The notes: a model not told the origin generated them from the letters alone. A stretch of 64,000 bases of DNA from an uncultured Prevotellaceae bacterium (GCA_902776195.1 CACYPF010000006.1:1-64000); one strand, 5' to 3'; numbered from the stretch's first letter, positions 31,510 to 40,863 are shown. Made by a program: numbers and translations.

Positions 31510-31676
31510 CACTTGTAACCTGTTGACTTAAAGTCAGCAACCCTGTTGACATGGAGTCAGCAAGGTTGTCGACTGGAGTCAACAGGTCTGCTGACTCCAG
31601 TCGACAGGTGATTAGATTACTTGTAACGATTGCTTACAACGGCACTTCCCGTCGCTTACAACGGCACTTACAAGTG
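31510..31676. repeat. 167-bp repeat block between convergent genes
   Basis: The block is bounded by CACTTGTAA (31510-31518) and TTACAAGTG (31668-31676). Inside are CTGTTGAC modules, a perfect 13-bp inverted repeat GTCGACTGGAGTC (31568-31580) with GACTCCAGTCGAC (31593-31605), and a tandem 'cttacaacggcactt' pair. It fills nearly all the space between rnc and the M28 peptidase gene and could serve as a two-way terminator. Confidence 0.65.
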
Positions 31677-31682
31677 AATCCC

Positions 31683-32669
31683 TTACTCGTTATAAATGAC
31701 TTGCAGGAGGGTTTGTCCTACTGCCTGTAGGGTATTCTTGTCGATATGCTGCATGTCGTCATTGACGGTATGCCATGTAGGACCGAAAGAGCTCTGCTGG
31801 CAATCCGGATAGTGGTTGATGATGTCCACGCAAGGGATGTTGGCGATATCATTCACAGGGACATGGTCGTCGGTGACATAGCCGCCATCCTGCATGGGGA
31901 AGGTACTGCCATAGCCTGCGGCATGGGCTGCACGCCATACCTTCTCCACGATCTGTCCGGCTTTCTGCTTGGAATAACCCTCCTGATAGAACTTGGCACC
32001 TTGTCCACCCACCATGTCAAGGAGGATGGCATAGCTATAGTTCTTCGGTTTTTCCAGATATTTCTTTGCCCAATACTGTGCACCAAGCGCCCATGAGTCC
32101 GTACCATCACCGGTCTCATCCCATTGGGGGATGCCCCAATCCTCCGCATCGAAACAGATGAAGTCGACGGCGACATTCAGCGAGTCGTGCTGTTGGATGA
32201 GCCGTGCCAACTCCAGCATCACAGCGACACCCGAGGCACCATCATTGGCAGCCATGACGGGCTTGCGCCAGTTGGCGGAGTCCGGGTCATTGTCTGCCCA
32301 CGGACGACTGTCCCAATGGGCGCAGACGAGGATTGCCTCACCCCCCGCCCTCTCCTTCAGAGAGGGAGCTTTAGCGATGATATTGGTACTCTTCAGGATG
32401 GTACCGTCATAGCCTTTGAGGTCTGCTTTCTGTAACTCCACATGATAACCGTACTGCTGGAACTTCTGAGTGATCCACTGGGCACACTGCTCATGTGCCT
32501 CACTGTTCATGATGCGGGGTCCGAAGTTACACTGGGCGGCACAGAACTGATAAGCAGAGTCCGCATTGAACTGGATATTCACGACGGGTTGCTGCTCCGC
32601 TTGTTTCTTGGTAGTACCACAAGCGCAAACGATGCCTGCAAGAAAAAGGATATAGATAATCTTCTTCAT
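31683..32669 (-). CDS. M28 family metallopeptidase lipoprotein (glutaminyl cyclase-like)
   Basis: 328 residues from MKKIIYILFLAGIVCACG, a lipoprotein signal with lipobox ending in Cys. The zinc ligands and neighbours are HWDSRPWADND, ANDGASGVAVMLE, CFDAEDWG and a late His in DDHVPVNDIANIPCVDII, the pattern of the glutaminyl-peptide cyclotransferase branch of M28. It would trim or cyclise peptide N-termini in the cell envelope. Residues ~104-114 (APSLKERAGGEA) interrupt the strand before the first zinc ligand and come from a repeat-derived insertion. It starts 6 bases after the coaD stop. Confidence 0.88.
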   Translation of the reverse strand: MKKIIYILFLAGIVCACGTTKKQAEQQPVVNIQFNADSAYQFCAAQCNFGPRIMNSEAHEQCAQWITQKFQQYGYHVELQKADLKGYDGTILKSTNIIAKAPSLKERAGGEAILVCAHWDSRPWADNDPDSANWRKPVMAANDGASGVAVMLELARLIQQHDSLNVAVDFICFDAEDWGIPQWDETGDGTDSWALGAQYWAKKYLEKPKNYSYAILLDMVGGQGAKFYQEGYSKQKAGQIVEKVWRAAHAAGYGSTFPMQDGGYVTDDHVPVNDIANIPCVDIINHYPDCQQSSFGPTWHTVNDDMQHIDKNTLQAVGQTLLQVIYNE

Positions 32670-32674
32670 CATAT

Positions 32675-33136
32675 TCATTTATTATTCTTATGCTTCTTAG
32701 GCAGGAACTCCTCAACATCCCTGCCGAAATGCCGTAACTCACGGACGACACTGCTGCTGACACTCGCATACCGAGGCTCGGCAAACAGCAGGACAGTCTC
32801 GATGCCACTGATCTGCCGGTTGATGTCAGCCTGCTCCCGCTCATACTCGAAGTCCTTGACGGAGCGTACACCCTTGATGATATACTGCGCACCCTGCTCC
32901 CTGGCAAAGTCGACGGCAAGACCATAATACGGTTTCACCTCAATGCGAGCCTCATCCGCATACAGCTCCTGTATCGCCTTCATCCGCTCCGTGGCTGGTG
33001 CCATATCAGGTTTATGCACCTGGTCGCCCACCACACCGATGACGAGTCGGTCGAACAATCCCAAAGCCCTGGTCACGATAGAGTCATGACCAATGGTAAA
33101 TGGGTCGAAACTCCCTACAAAAACTCCGCTTTTCAT
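32675..33136 (-). CDS. coaD: Phosphopantetheine adenylyltransferase
   Basis: 153 residues. Catalyses the fourth step of coenzyme A synthesis. Motifs: FVGSFDPFTIGHDSIVTRAL (the nucleotidyltransferase H-x-x-H equivalent region reads TIGH), KGVRSVKDFEYE, and the C-terminal YASVSSSVVREL. It sits between ruvB (3 bases upstream) and the M28 gene, apparently in one operon. Confidence 0.95.
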   Translation of the reverse strand: MKSGVFVGSFDPFTIGHDSIVTRALGLFDRLVIGVVGDQVHKPDMAPATERMKAIQELYADEARIEVKPYYGLAVDFAREQGAQYIIKGVRSVKDFEYEREQADINRQISGIETVLLFAEPRYASVSSSVVRELRHFGRDVEEFLPKKHKNNK

Positions 33137-33139
33137 CTA

Positions 33140-34177
33140 CTATTCAAAAAGGTTTGGTTCCATAATATTTCCCGTATACGGGTTGCGTCCAAAATGACGA
33201 TAGGCAAGTTCTGTCACCATACGTCCCCGGGGGGTACGCTTGATAAAGCCCTCCATGATGAGGAACGGCTCATAGACCTCCTCCACCGTACCGGCATCCT
33301 CACCGATTGCCGTGGCAATGGTGGTGATACCCACAGGACCACCCCGGAACTTATCGATGATAGTCAGCAGGATGCGGTTGTCTATCTCGTCCAGTCCATA
33401 CTTGTCAATATTCAGTGCCGTCAGGGCTATCTTAGTAATCTCCGTATCGATACGACCAGTGCCCTTCACCTGTGCAAAATCACGGACACGCCGCAACAGC
33501 GCATTGGCAATACGGGGGGTACCACGGGAGCGGCGTGAGATCTCCGCCGCCGCATCTGTCGTGATAGGAACCCTGAGGATAGAGGCAGAGCGTGTGATAA
33601 TCTTCTGCAGTGTCTCCGGCTCATAATACTGCAAGTGCATATTGATACCGAAACGGGCACGAAGGGGAGCCGTCAACAGACCGCTACGGGTAGTGGCACC
33701 CACCAGCGTAAACGGGTTGAGGTCGATCTGGATGGAACGTGCGGATGGTCCCTTATCAATCATGATATCGATGCGGTAGTCCTCCATGGCGGAATAAAGG
33801 TATTCCTCCACTACCGGTGACAGACGGTGGATCTCGTCGATGAAGAGCACATCATTCTTCTCCAATGAGGTGAGAATACCCGCCAAGTCACCCGGTTTGT
33901 CCAGCACAGGACCGCTGGTGATCTTAAAGCCTACCCCTAACTCATTGGCAATGATATTCGAGAGCGTCGTCTTACCCAAGCCCGGAGGACCATGCAGCAA
34001 GGTATGGTCAAGCGGTTCTCCACGATATTTGGCTGCCTCCACGAACACCTGCAGGTTCTCCACCACCTGCTTCTGTCCGCTGAAATCGCCAAAAGAAAGA
34101 GGACGCAAGGCGTTCTCAAATTCTTTCTCTGAAGAGGAGATCTGCTCCTGTCGGATGTCAAAATCTTCGTCCATCAT
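33140..34177 (-). CDS. ruvB: Holliday junction branch-migration helicase RuvB
   Basis: 345 residues. AAA+ motor acting with RuvA on Holliday junctions. Walker [14 protein letters not shown], Walker [11 protein letters not shown], sensor [19 protein letters not shown] and the C-terminal winged helix [20 protein letters not shown] are all present. Two ATGs in a row open the ORF (MMDEDFD). A -7 box TAACTTTG lies at 34202-34209. coaD follows after 3 bases. Confidence 0.96.
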   Translation of the reverse strand: MMDEDFDIRQEQISSSEKEFENALRPLSFGDFSGQKQVVENLQVFVEAAKYRGEPLDHTLLHGPPGLGKTTLSNIIANELGVGFKITSGPVLDKPGDLAGILTSLEKNDVLFIDEIHRLSPVVEEYLYSAMEDYRIDIMIDKGPSARSIQIDLNPFTLVGATTRSGLLTAPLRARFGINMHLQYYEPETLQKIITRSASILRVPITTDAAAEISRRSRGTPRIANALLRRVRDFAQVKGTGRIDTEITKIALTALNIDKYGLDEIDNRILLTIIDKFRGGPVGITTIATAIGEDAGTVEEVYEPFLIMEGFIKRTPRGRMVTELAYRHFGRNPYTGNIMEPNLFE

Positions 34178-34287
34178 TTACTTTTTCGTACTTTTTGTTT
34201 GCAAAGTTACGAAAAAAGTTCATAGTTCATAGTTCATAGTTCATAATTTTTTGTATTTTTGCAGGCAAAAACCAAAACTATCATTTT

Positions 34288-35388
34288 ATGAAACGCATCA
34301 CACTGCTTTCCTTGCTGGCGGTACTGACCCTGATGGTCAATGCCTCCACGACCCTCCCTATCAAGGGAAAAGTCATTAACCCCACAGACAAGCACATCCA
34401 ATACATCGGACGTATCTGCTTTGACAACCCTATGCGTCCCCGCTTTACTTTCCCCGGTGTACAGATCAACGCCTGCTTCACGGGGACCAGTCTGAAGATG
34501 ATGGCAAAACCCAAGAGTGGCTATTTCATGGCACAGATTGACGAGGCTGAGCCTTTCAAGGTGGGTTTCATGGCTGAGAAAGACTCGGTGGTAACCCTTG
34601 CCACCGCCCTGCCCAAGGGAGCACATAGCATCCGCCTGATGTACGTCATCGAAGGTTATGAGCTGAAGCCGGAATTCCGTGGGTTCGTGCTCGACAGTGA
34701 CGGTCAGTTGTTAGACGCTCCTGCCCTGCCCGACCGCCGTATCGAGTTCATCGGCAATTCCATTACCTGCGGCTATGGCAATGAGAGTATAGAGAAGACT
34801 GATCCTTTTGAGTATGAGACAGAGAACCATTATTATACTTACGCCCAGCAGACCTGTCGTAATCTGAATGCCATGGCGTATGTGGTGGCACGAAGCGGCA
34901 TCGGTGTCTATCGCAGCTATGGAGGTCCGAAGACGGGTACCCCGGAGAATGTGATGACGACAGAGTATGAATACACCAACCTCTATGACCGCTCCGAGAA
35001 ATGGGACTTCTCCCGCTATACCCCACAGGTGGTATGTATTAACTTGGGTACCAACGACCTGTCAACCAATAACTACGATGTAAAGTTGTTAAAACAGGCT
35101 TACAAGAAGTTCCTCAAACAGGTACGGCAGCATAACCCCAAGGCTAAGATAGTATACCTGTGCGGCTCGATGTTAGTGGGTAAGGAGTTGGAGATTGCAA
35201 AGAAAACGCTGAATGAAGTCGTGGAGGAGGCAAAAAAGGACGGTGACAAGGAAGTATACCGCTTTGACTTCACCCCACAGAACGGTGACCTATACTATGG
35301 TGCCTCCTGGCATCCCTCTTTGTGGCAGCATCAGAAGATGGCTGGTGAGCTCACCGCTTTCCTGCGTACCCTGATGCACTGGTTCTAA
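34288..35388 (+). CDS. Secreted SGNH/GDSL esterase, carbohydrate esterase family 2-like
   Basis: 366 residues with signal peptide KRITLLSLLAVLTLMVNA. Residues ~25-145 form a jelly-roll-like N-terminal domain (GRICFDNPMRPRFTFPGVQI). The SGNH hydrolase domain follows with nucleophile Ser in EFIGNSITCGYGNE, the Asn block INLGTNDLS and the catalytic His in GASWHPSLWQHQKMA. This layout is that of CE2 acetyl-xylan esterases, which remove acetyl groups from plant glycans. A -7 box TATTTTTG lies at 34254-34261. The 3' end overlaps the converging CobD-like gene by four bases. Confidence 0.87.
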   Translation: MKRITLLSLLAVLTLMVNASTTLPIKGKVINPTDKHIQYIGRICFDNPMRPRFTFPGVQINACFTGTSLKMMAKPKSGYFMAQIDEAEPFKVGFMAEKDSVVTLATALPKGAHSIRLMYVIEGYELKPEFRGFVLDSDGQLLDAPALPDRRIEFIGNSITCGYGNESIEKTDPFEYETENHYYTYAQQTCRNLNAMAYVVARSGIGVYRSYGGPKTGTPENVMTTEYEYTNLYDRSEKWDFSRYTPQVVCINLGTNDLSTNNYDVKLLKQAYKKFLKQVRQHNPKAKIVYLCGSMLVGKELEIAKKTLNEVVEEAKKDGDKEVYRFDFTPQNGDLYYGASWHPSLWQHQKMAGELTAFLRTLMHWF

Positions 35389-36422
35389 ACCTTATTCTCA
35401 GGAAGTTCACTGATAAACTGGCGAATGGCGTCTACCAAGGCATCATTCTCTTTTGGTTGTTGTGTGGCAACACGGAAGAAATGGTCGGAGAGTCCCGTGA
35501 AGTTGAAACAGTCACGTATCAGGATGCCATGCTCATGGACGAGGTAGAATTTCAGTTTGGTACTGGTTGCCGGTTCTATCTCACATAACATGAAATTCGT
35601 CTTGGTCTCAAAGACACGAATCCCCTCTATCTTACGAAGATTGGCACGTAGGCGAGTCGTCTCCAGCAGATAGCTTGTAAGGTCGGGAATCGCCGGCTCA
35701 TTCCGCTTGATGAGGAACTTCCCTGCCTCAATGGCAAGTGCACTTACTGACCACGGGTGGCGTATGCTCCGTAATAACTGGATGATGTCAGGATGTCCGA
35801 TAACATAACCTATACGCAACCCAGGAATGGCAAAACGCTTACTAAGTGAATGCAGCACCAATAGGTTATGACACCCTAACACCTCCTTGGGGCTAATAAG
35901 ACGCTCTTGCGTATAGTCCTCATACGATTGATCGACCACAAAGGTATAACGGGGAGAGCGGCGTGCCATATACTCGATGATTCCCTTTGTCATCACATTA
36001 CCTGTCGGGTTATTGGGATTACAGATCCAATAGACCCTGTCCGCAGGAAGTTCCTTCAGGTCGTCCGTATTCTCATAAGTGATGATATGATGGTTGATAC
36101 GACAGGCATCAGCATATTCATTGAAAGTAGGTTGCGGGATGATGGAGGCACTATGATGGAACATCTGTGCGATGAGATAGATCGCCTCCGTTGCCCCATT
36201 GGTCACCATGACAGCCTCAGGACTGATTCCCAACTGCTGGGCAATCATCTTCTCAAGGGAACGCGGTTGTGGCTCAGGATAGTTGTTGATGATATCAAGA
36301 TGTGCTTTCAGATGCTCCTGCAATGCCGTATGGTCGGCTTGCTGGTAGATATTGGAGCTGAAATTAATCCGCACCATACCCGCATCATAGCGATAGATAT
36401 CATCTCCGTGCCCTTCTATCAT
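35385..36422 (-). CDS. PLP-dependent aminotransferase, CobD-like (threonine-phosphate decarboxylase)
   Basis: 345 residues of fold-type I, in the histidinol-phosphate aminotransferase/CobD group. The opening HGDDIYRY and INFSSNIYQ fit CobD. The core shows TNGATEAIYLIAQ, ICNPNNPTGNVM, FVVDQSYEDYT and the PLP lysine in LHSLSKRFAIPGLRIGY. CobD makes the aminopropanol arm of cobalamin; a histidinol-phosphate aminotransferase role is the alternative. It starts 9 bases downstream of an ABC ATPase gene of the metal/cobalamin type, supporting a cobalamin link. Confidence 0.75.
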   Translation of the reverse strand: MIEGHGDDIYRYDAGMVRINFSSNIYQQADHTALQEHLKAHLDIINNYPEPQPRSLEKMIAQQLGISPEAVMVTNGATEAIYLIAQMFHHSASIIPQPTFNEYADACRINHHIITYENTDDLKELPADRVYWICNPNNPTGNVMTKGIIEYMARRSPRYTFVVDQSYEDYTQERLISPKEVLGCHNLLVLHSLSKRFAIPGLRIGYVIGHPDIIQLLRSIRHPWSVSALAIEAGKFLIKRNEPAIPDLTSYLLETTRLRANLRKIEGIRVFETKTNFMLCEIEPATSTKLKFYLVHEHGILIRDCFNFTGLSDHFFRVATQQPKENDALVDAIRQFISELPENKV

Positions 36423-36431
36423 AATCTTATA

Positions 36432-37226
36432 CTATTCCGTTACTCGTATCGTCAATGTCTGGGCATCAAAGAGAATACCCTTATGTGCGATAAATCGCCC
36501 TAATGCTCCCTCATCAGCTAACTGACGTGGTGTTCCTATACTCAAAATCCCCGGTTCCATCAGCCATATACAGTCTGCTATCTGTAAGGAGAGTTCCACA
36601 TCATGGGTAGAGAGGAAGATGGTTTTCTGCTGCTCATGGGCAAGACGATGCAACAGCTGCATCACCTCCACCTTACTGGGGAAGTCGAGGAAGGCGGTAG
36701 GCTCGTCAAGATAGATGACAGGAGTCTGTTGCGCCAGTGCCTTAGCAATCATCACTTTCTGCCGCTCGCCATCACTCAGTGTGTGCACATACCGACCCCG
36801 CAACGCCCCGATACCCACCAATCCGATAGCCTCATCTACGATACGCCTGTCATCCTTCGACAGTGTTCCCCAGAATCCCGTATAAGGTGAGCGTCCCATA
36901 CCCACCAGTTCCTCGATGGTCATATTCCGCACATCAGGTTTCTCTGTCAGCACCACACCGATGAGTTTACTTAACTGTTTGTCGGTGAGTTGGGTGACAG
37001 GGGTTGGAGTTGGCGTATTGGCAGATAGCAGGATATCGCCATGAAGGGCTGGCTGAAAAGCGGACAAAGTGCGTAACAGGGTGGATTTACCAATACCATT
37101 ACGCCCCAGCAGACAGGTCAGTTCACCACTCATGATGGCACCATTCAGATGTTCTGCCACTACTGCCGTATGCTGCTTTGTCTGGTATCCGATCGTCAGG
37201 TCAGTAAGTGTTACCGTCTCATTCAT
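36432..37226 (-). CDS. ABC transporter ATPase, iron-siderophore/cobalamin type
   Basis: 264 residues from MNETVTLTDLTIGYQT. Walker A GRNGIGKSTLLRTLSAFQP, Q-loop region, signature LSDGERQKVMIAKAL, Walker B VIYLDEPTAFLD and switch His in STHDVELSLQIAD. It resembles FecE/BtuD, the ATPases of FecCD-type importers; no permease or binding protein is in the window. The promoter TTTG (37258-37261)-N19-TACATTTG (37231-37238) ends 5 bases before the ATG, so the mRNA is probably leaderless. Upstream in an operon with the CobD-like gene. Confidence 0.85.
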   Translation of the reverse strand: MNETVTLTDLTIGYQTKQHTAVVAEHLNGAIMSGELTCLLGRNGIGKSTLLRTLSAFQPALHGDILLSANTPTPTPVTQLTDKQLSKLIGVVLTEKPDVRNMTIEELVGMGRSPYTGFWGTLSKDDRRIVDEAIGLVGIGALRGRYVHTLSDGERQKVMIAKALAQQTPVIYLDEPTAFLDFPSKVEVMQLLHRLAHEQQKTIFLSTHDVELSLQIADCIWLMEPGILSIGTPRQLADEGALGRFIAHKGILFDAQTLTIRVTE

Positions 37227-37230
37227 GGTG

Positions 37231-37261
37231 CAAATGTAAAACAAAAAAATGAAATGACAAA
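37231..37261 (-). promoter_or_regulatory. Promoter of the ABC ATPase/CobD-like operon
   Basis: The minus strand has TTTG (37258-37261), 19 bases, TACATTTG (37231-37238). The expected start, near 37224-37226, coincides with the start codon. No room exists for a cobalamin riboswitch. Confidence 0.7.
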
Positions 37262-37265
37262 AAAA

Positions 37266-38477
37266 TTACAGTATTAACAGTTGTAACTGCCCTGGAGCGA
37301 AACACGTCTGTGCCACCTGCAGGATCTGTTCTGAACGGATGGCATCAATCTGTTGGAAGACCGCTTCTATATCCCGCTCCTTATCGTAATGCAGGAAACT
37401 CTTGGCAAAGTCGAGAGCAAACTGCTCCCGGTTGTCACAGGCAATGGCAATCTGCCCCTTCAGCTGGCGCTTGGCAGCCATCAGCTGGCGTTCCGACAAC
37501 GGATGCTGCATCATGCGGTCGAGTTCCTGATGAACCAGTCGCAGACAGCGTTTCACATCATGATGGTCACAACCGAAATAGACAGACCAGCATCCTGTGT
37601 CACTGTAACTCGCCATGGAACTCTCCACGGTATATACCAGCCCGTGTTTCTCCCGTAAGGAGAGGTTCAGCCGGGCATTCATTCCCGGTCCCCCCAATAT
37701 GTTATTCAACAAATAAAGAGGCATCCTCCGGTTGTCGTTGAAATCGAAGGTTTTGCATCCTAACATCACATGTGACTGGTGATGAGGCTCCGAGAGGCGA
37801 CTGGTCTTTTCACTATCATTGGAAACTGTTGGTTTCAACGAGTCTGCACGCTGTGGATATTCCGCTTTCTCCAGCAATTTGACAAGATGGTCGAAACGGA
37901 TATCTCCATAAACAAAGAAGATGGCGTTGCTGGGACGATAGAACTGACTGGTAAAACGCCGTGCATCGGATGCCGTGAAGCTCCTCACCCGCTCTTGTGT
38001 ACCTAATATATTATGTCCTAAGGGATGACCTTTGAAGAGCATATTCTCAAACTCATCATAAATCAGTTCGGCAGGAGAATCGTTATAACTCTCGATTTCA
38101 TCGCAGATAACATCCTTCTCATGCTCTATCTCCTGTTCCGGATAAGTACTGTTAAAGACAATGTCTGTCAAGAGGTCGACAGCACGGGGAAGGTGTTCTT
38201 TTAAGATAGCAGCATAAAAGACGGTGTCTTCCTTATTGGTGAAAGCATTGAGGTCGCCCCCGACCCGTTCCAGACAATTGAGGATCTGCAGGGCTGAATG
38301 GCGGCGGGTTCCCTTGAAAGTGACATGCTCACAGAAATGGGCAAGTCCTTCCTCACCCGTCTTTTCATGGCGTGAACCTGCCCTGACACCTATACCGCAA
38401 TAGACAACAGGAGAAGTGGCAGGCAGATGAATCACTCGTAAACCATTAGGAAGTGTATGGATGTTATATTTTGTCAT
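37266..38477 (-). CDS. M16 family zinc peptidase
   Basis: 403 residues from MTKYNIHTLPNGLRVIHLP; the ORF extends 95 codons further upstream through the promoter region and the next gene, so that extension is rejected. The inverted zinc motif is HFCEHVTFKGT, with the distal Glu in EKDVICDEIES. The second M16 domain includes NILGGPGMNARLNLSLREKHGLVYTVES. It is a single-chain, one-unit pitrilysin-like enzyme without a signal peptide. The -7 box TATCTTTG (38486-38493) ends 9 bases before the ATG. Confidence 0.9.
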   Translation of the reverse strand: MTKYNIHTLPNGLRVIHLPATSPVVYCGIGVRAGSRHEKTGEEGLAHFCEHVTFKGTRRHSALQILNCLERVGGDLNAFTNKEDTVFYAAILKEHLPRAVDLLTDIVFNSTYPEQEIEHEKDVICDEIESYNDSPAELIYDEFENMLFKGHPLGHNILGTQERVRSFTASDARRFTSQFYRPSNAIFFVYGDIRFDHLVKLLEKAEYPQRADSLKPTVSNDSEKTSRLSEPHHQSHVMLGCKTFDFNDNRRMPLYLLNNILGGPGMNARLNLSLREKHGLVYTVESSMASYSDTGCWSVYFGCDHHDVKRCLRLVHQELDRMMQHPLSERQLMAAKRQLKGQIAIACDNREQFALDFAKSFLHYDKERDIEAVFQQIDAIRSEQILQVAQTCFAPGQLQLLIL

Positions 38478-38541
38478 TTCACGTGCAAAGATAGTGTATT
38501 TTTGAAAAATAGTTGTATCTTTGCAGGAAATTCTAATGATT

Positions 38542-39504
38542 ATGCGAAAAGTAATTGGTATCGGTGAGACCGTTCTTGATATTATCTTCCGTGACGAGCA
38601 GCCCATCAGTGCTGTCCCCGGCGGCAGCACCTTCAATGCGATGGTGTCTTTAGGCCGCTCTGGTGTAAAAGGCAGTATGATTAGTGAGACAGGTAATGAC
38701 CGAATAGGACATAATATCATCGGTTTCTTAGAGAAGAATGGAGTAGATGCCTCTAATATCAATGTCTACCCGGAGTCCAAGTCACCATTGTCACTTGCAT
38801 TCCTCAATGAGCAGAACGATGCGGAATACATATTCTATAAAGACCATCCCAACGACCGCATCGACTATATCTATCCGGACATACAACCTGACGACATCGT
38901 GCTGTATGGCAGTTATTTCGCACTGAACCCTGTCATCCGCTCTCAGGTTTATGCTTTCCTGGACTATGCCCGCCAACATGGTGCCATCCTTTACTATGAT
39001 GTCAATTTCCGTGCCTCCCATCAGAATGAGGTCATGAAGATTACCCCTAACTTACTGGAGAACCTGGAGATGGCAGATATCGTCAGAGGGTCGTCAGAAG
39101 ACTTTGACATCCTGTTTAAGAAAAATGACCCTGACACGGTGTATCGCACCCAAATATCGTTCTACACCCATAAATTTATCTATACCCGTGCCTCACAACC
39201 TGCAGAGGTCAGGGCAGAGAACGGTTTCAGCAAACAGTATCCCGTCCTTGCCACCAAGACGGTCAGTACTATCGGGGCTGGCGACAACTTCAACGCTGGC
39301 TTCATCTTCGGACTGATCAAAAATGGTATCACCCACCAAGAGATAGACAATGGTCTGACGGAGGCACAATGGGACTGCGTGATCAAAAGCGCATTGGAGT
39401 TCTCCGCAGAGTGCTGCCGCAGCATCAGCAACCATGTCTCCGTGGAGTTTGGAGCACAGAAGAAAAAGGAACTGGAAGAGGCTTTATCGACAATAGAGGA
39501 ATAA
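38542..39504 (+). CDS. PfkB family carbohydrate kinase
   Basis: 320 residues from MRKVIGIGETVLDII; an ATG two codons upstream is possible. Ribokinase-fold sugar kinase with the substrate motif VPGGSTFNAMVSLGRSG and the catalytic/anion-hole motif TIGAGDNFNAGFIFG near residue 245. Probable fructokinase-like activity; the substrate is not readable from sequence. The box TATCTTTG is at 38516-38523, back to back with the M16 promoter. The flavodiiron gene follows after 18 bases. Confidence 0.88.
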   Translation: MRKVIGIGETVLDIIFRDEQPISAVPGGSTFNAMVSLGRSGVKGSMISETGNDRIGHNIIGFLEKNGVDASNINVYPESKSPLSLAFLNEQNDAEYIFYKDHPNDRIDYIYPDIQPDDIVLYGSYFALNPVIRSQVYAFLDYARQHGAILYYDVNFRASHQNEVMKITPNLLENLEMADIVRGSSEDFDILFKKNDPDTVYRTQISFYTHKFIYTRASQPAEVRAENGFSKQYPVLATKTVSTIGAGDNFNAGFIFGLIKNGITHQEIDNGLTEAQWDCVIKSALEFSAECCRSISNHVSVEFGAQKKKELEEALSTIEE

Positions 39505-39522
39505 TTTAAAAACAATACTACT

Positions 39523-40701
39523 ATGCAAGAGATTACAAACAAAATCTATTATGTGGGTGTCAACGACCGTAACAAGTCGCTGTTCGAGGGCTTATGGCCC
39601 CTGCCCTACGGCGTGAGCTATAACTCGTATCTGATTGATGACGAGAAGGTGTGTCTGATTGATACGGTGGAGGTTGACTTTTTCACCCAATTCATCGAAC
39701 ATATCCATGAGGTGATTGGTGACCGCCCTGTCGACTATCTGGTGATTAACCACATGGAGCCTGACCATAGCGGTTCTATCGCCCTCATCAAGAAATACTA
39801 TCCGAATATCCAGATTATCGGCAACAAGAAGACTTTCCAGATGATGGAGGGTTTCTATGGTATCGCTGATGGTACGGTAGAAGTGAAAAACGGCGATTCC
39901 ATCGAGCTTGGATCACATACCCTGAACTTTGTCCTCACTCCTATGGTACACTGGCCTGAGACGATGGTGACACTCTGTGGCTCTGTCCTCTTCTCGGGAG
40001 ATGCCTTCGGCTGTTTCGGTGCTCTGAACGGTGGCGTGATTGATGAGCAGATCAATTGCGACGCTTTCTGGTTGGAGATGGTCCGCTACTACTCCAATAT
40101 CGTGGGTAAATACGGTACTCCTGTACAGAATGCCCTCAGGAAACTTGCCGATGTGAAACTGGACTATATCTGTGCTACCCATGGTCCTGTATGGCACCAG
40201 TATATTAATAAGGTGGTGGAAGAATACGACCGTATGTCGAAATATGAGACAGAGCCGGGACTGGTCATCTGCTATGGTACGATGTATGGCAATACAGAGC
40301 GTGCCGCTGAGGTCATTGCCCGTGCTGCCTCTGAGGCTGGTGTGAAGAATATCGTGATGTATAATGTCTCGAAGACCCATCACAGCTATATCATCCGTGA
40401 CGTGTTCCGCTATAAGGGACTGATTGTCGGTGCCCCCACTTATAACACCGCCCTTTATCATGAGATGGATGTGCTGCTCTCAGAACTGGCTGGCAAGGAT
40501 ATCAAGAACCACCTGCTGGGATGGTTCGGCTCCTATGGCTGGGCTTCCAAGGCTGTCAGCGAGATTGCCCGTTGGAATGACGAGAAACTGCATTTCGAGG
40601 CTGTCGGCGAACCTGTTGAGATCAAACAGAGTCTGACACCTGAGACGAAAGCTGCCTGCGAGGCTTTGGGCAAGGCGATGGCAGAACGGCTGAAAGCATG
40701 A
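39523..40701 (+). CDS. Flavodiiron protein (A-type flavoprotein)
   Basis: 392 residues. An N-terminal metallo-beta-lactamase-like diiron domain carries ligands HMEPDHSG, MVHWPETM, SGDAFG and ATHGPVW; the C-terminal flavodoxin domain starts near residue 250 with VICYGTMYGNTERAA. It reduces oxygen or nitric oxide with FMN-delivered electrons and protects anaerobes. Rubredoxin, a usual electron donor, is encoded at 25729-25887. The convergent bcp/flavoprotein operon next door adds to an oxidative-defence neighbourhood. Confidence 0.94.
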   Translation: MQEITNKIYYVGVNDRNKSLFEGLWPLPYGVSYNSYLIDDEKVCLIDTVEVDFFTQFIEHIHEVIGDRPVDYLVINHMEPDHSGSIALIKKYYPNIQIIGNKKTFQMMEGFYGIADGTVEVKNGDSIELGSHTLNFVLTPMVHWPETMVTLCGSVLFSGDAFGCFGALNGGVIDEQINCDAFWLEMVRYYSNIVGKYGTPVQNALRKLADVKLDYICATHGPVWHQYINKVVEEYDRMSKYETEPGLVICYGTMYGNTERAAEVIARAASEAGVKNIVMYNVSKTHHSYIIRDVFRYKGLIVGAPTYNTALYHEMDVLLSELAGKDIKNHLLGWFGSYGWASKAVSEIARWNDEKLHFEAVGEPVEIKQSLTPETKAACEALGKAMAERLKA

Positions 40702-40741
40702 CCGCAGCAACGGTTTTTCCTGCGATTTAGTGAATAAATCA

Positions 40742-40788
40742 TAAAAAATAAGGGTTACTCTTGGCTCGTACCTAAGGGTAACCCTTAT
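40742..40788 (-). terminator. Terminator of the bcp-flavoprotein operon
   Basis: An 11-bp inverted repeat (ATAAGGGTTAC at 40748-40758 with GTAACCCTTAT at 40778-40788) has a paired inner loop. On the minus strand it is followed by a T-rich run (TTATTTTTTATG), so it terminates leftward. It lies 75 bases past the flavoprotein stop. Confidence 0.7.
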
Positions 40789-40863
40789 CTTTGCGGAAAA
40801 ATCGAAAGCATGTCGATAACGGAACAGATGACTATGCCGAGGAAGTTATACTGATTTGAAACA

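Noticed and set aside
31510-31676. CRISPR-like array
   Set aside because: Units are unequal, inverted as well as direct, without regular spacers, and no cas gene is present.
36432-37265. Cobalamin riboswitch before the ABC ATPase/CobD-like operon
   Set aside because: The mRNA appears leaderless and only 39 bases separate it from the M16 gene, so no riboswitch fits.
40786-40854. Plus-strand TATCTTTG and a 14-codon ORF after it, with the overlapping palindrome as an operator
   Set aside because: The palindrome has a strong U run on the minus strand and sits just past the flavoprotein stop, so it is a leftward terminator; the -7 match lies in its arm and no terminator or gene follows.
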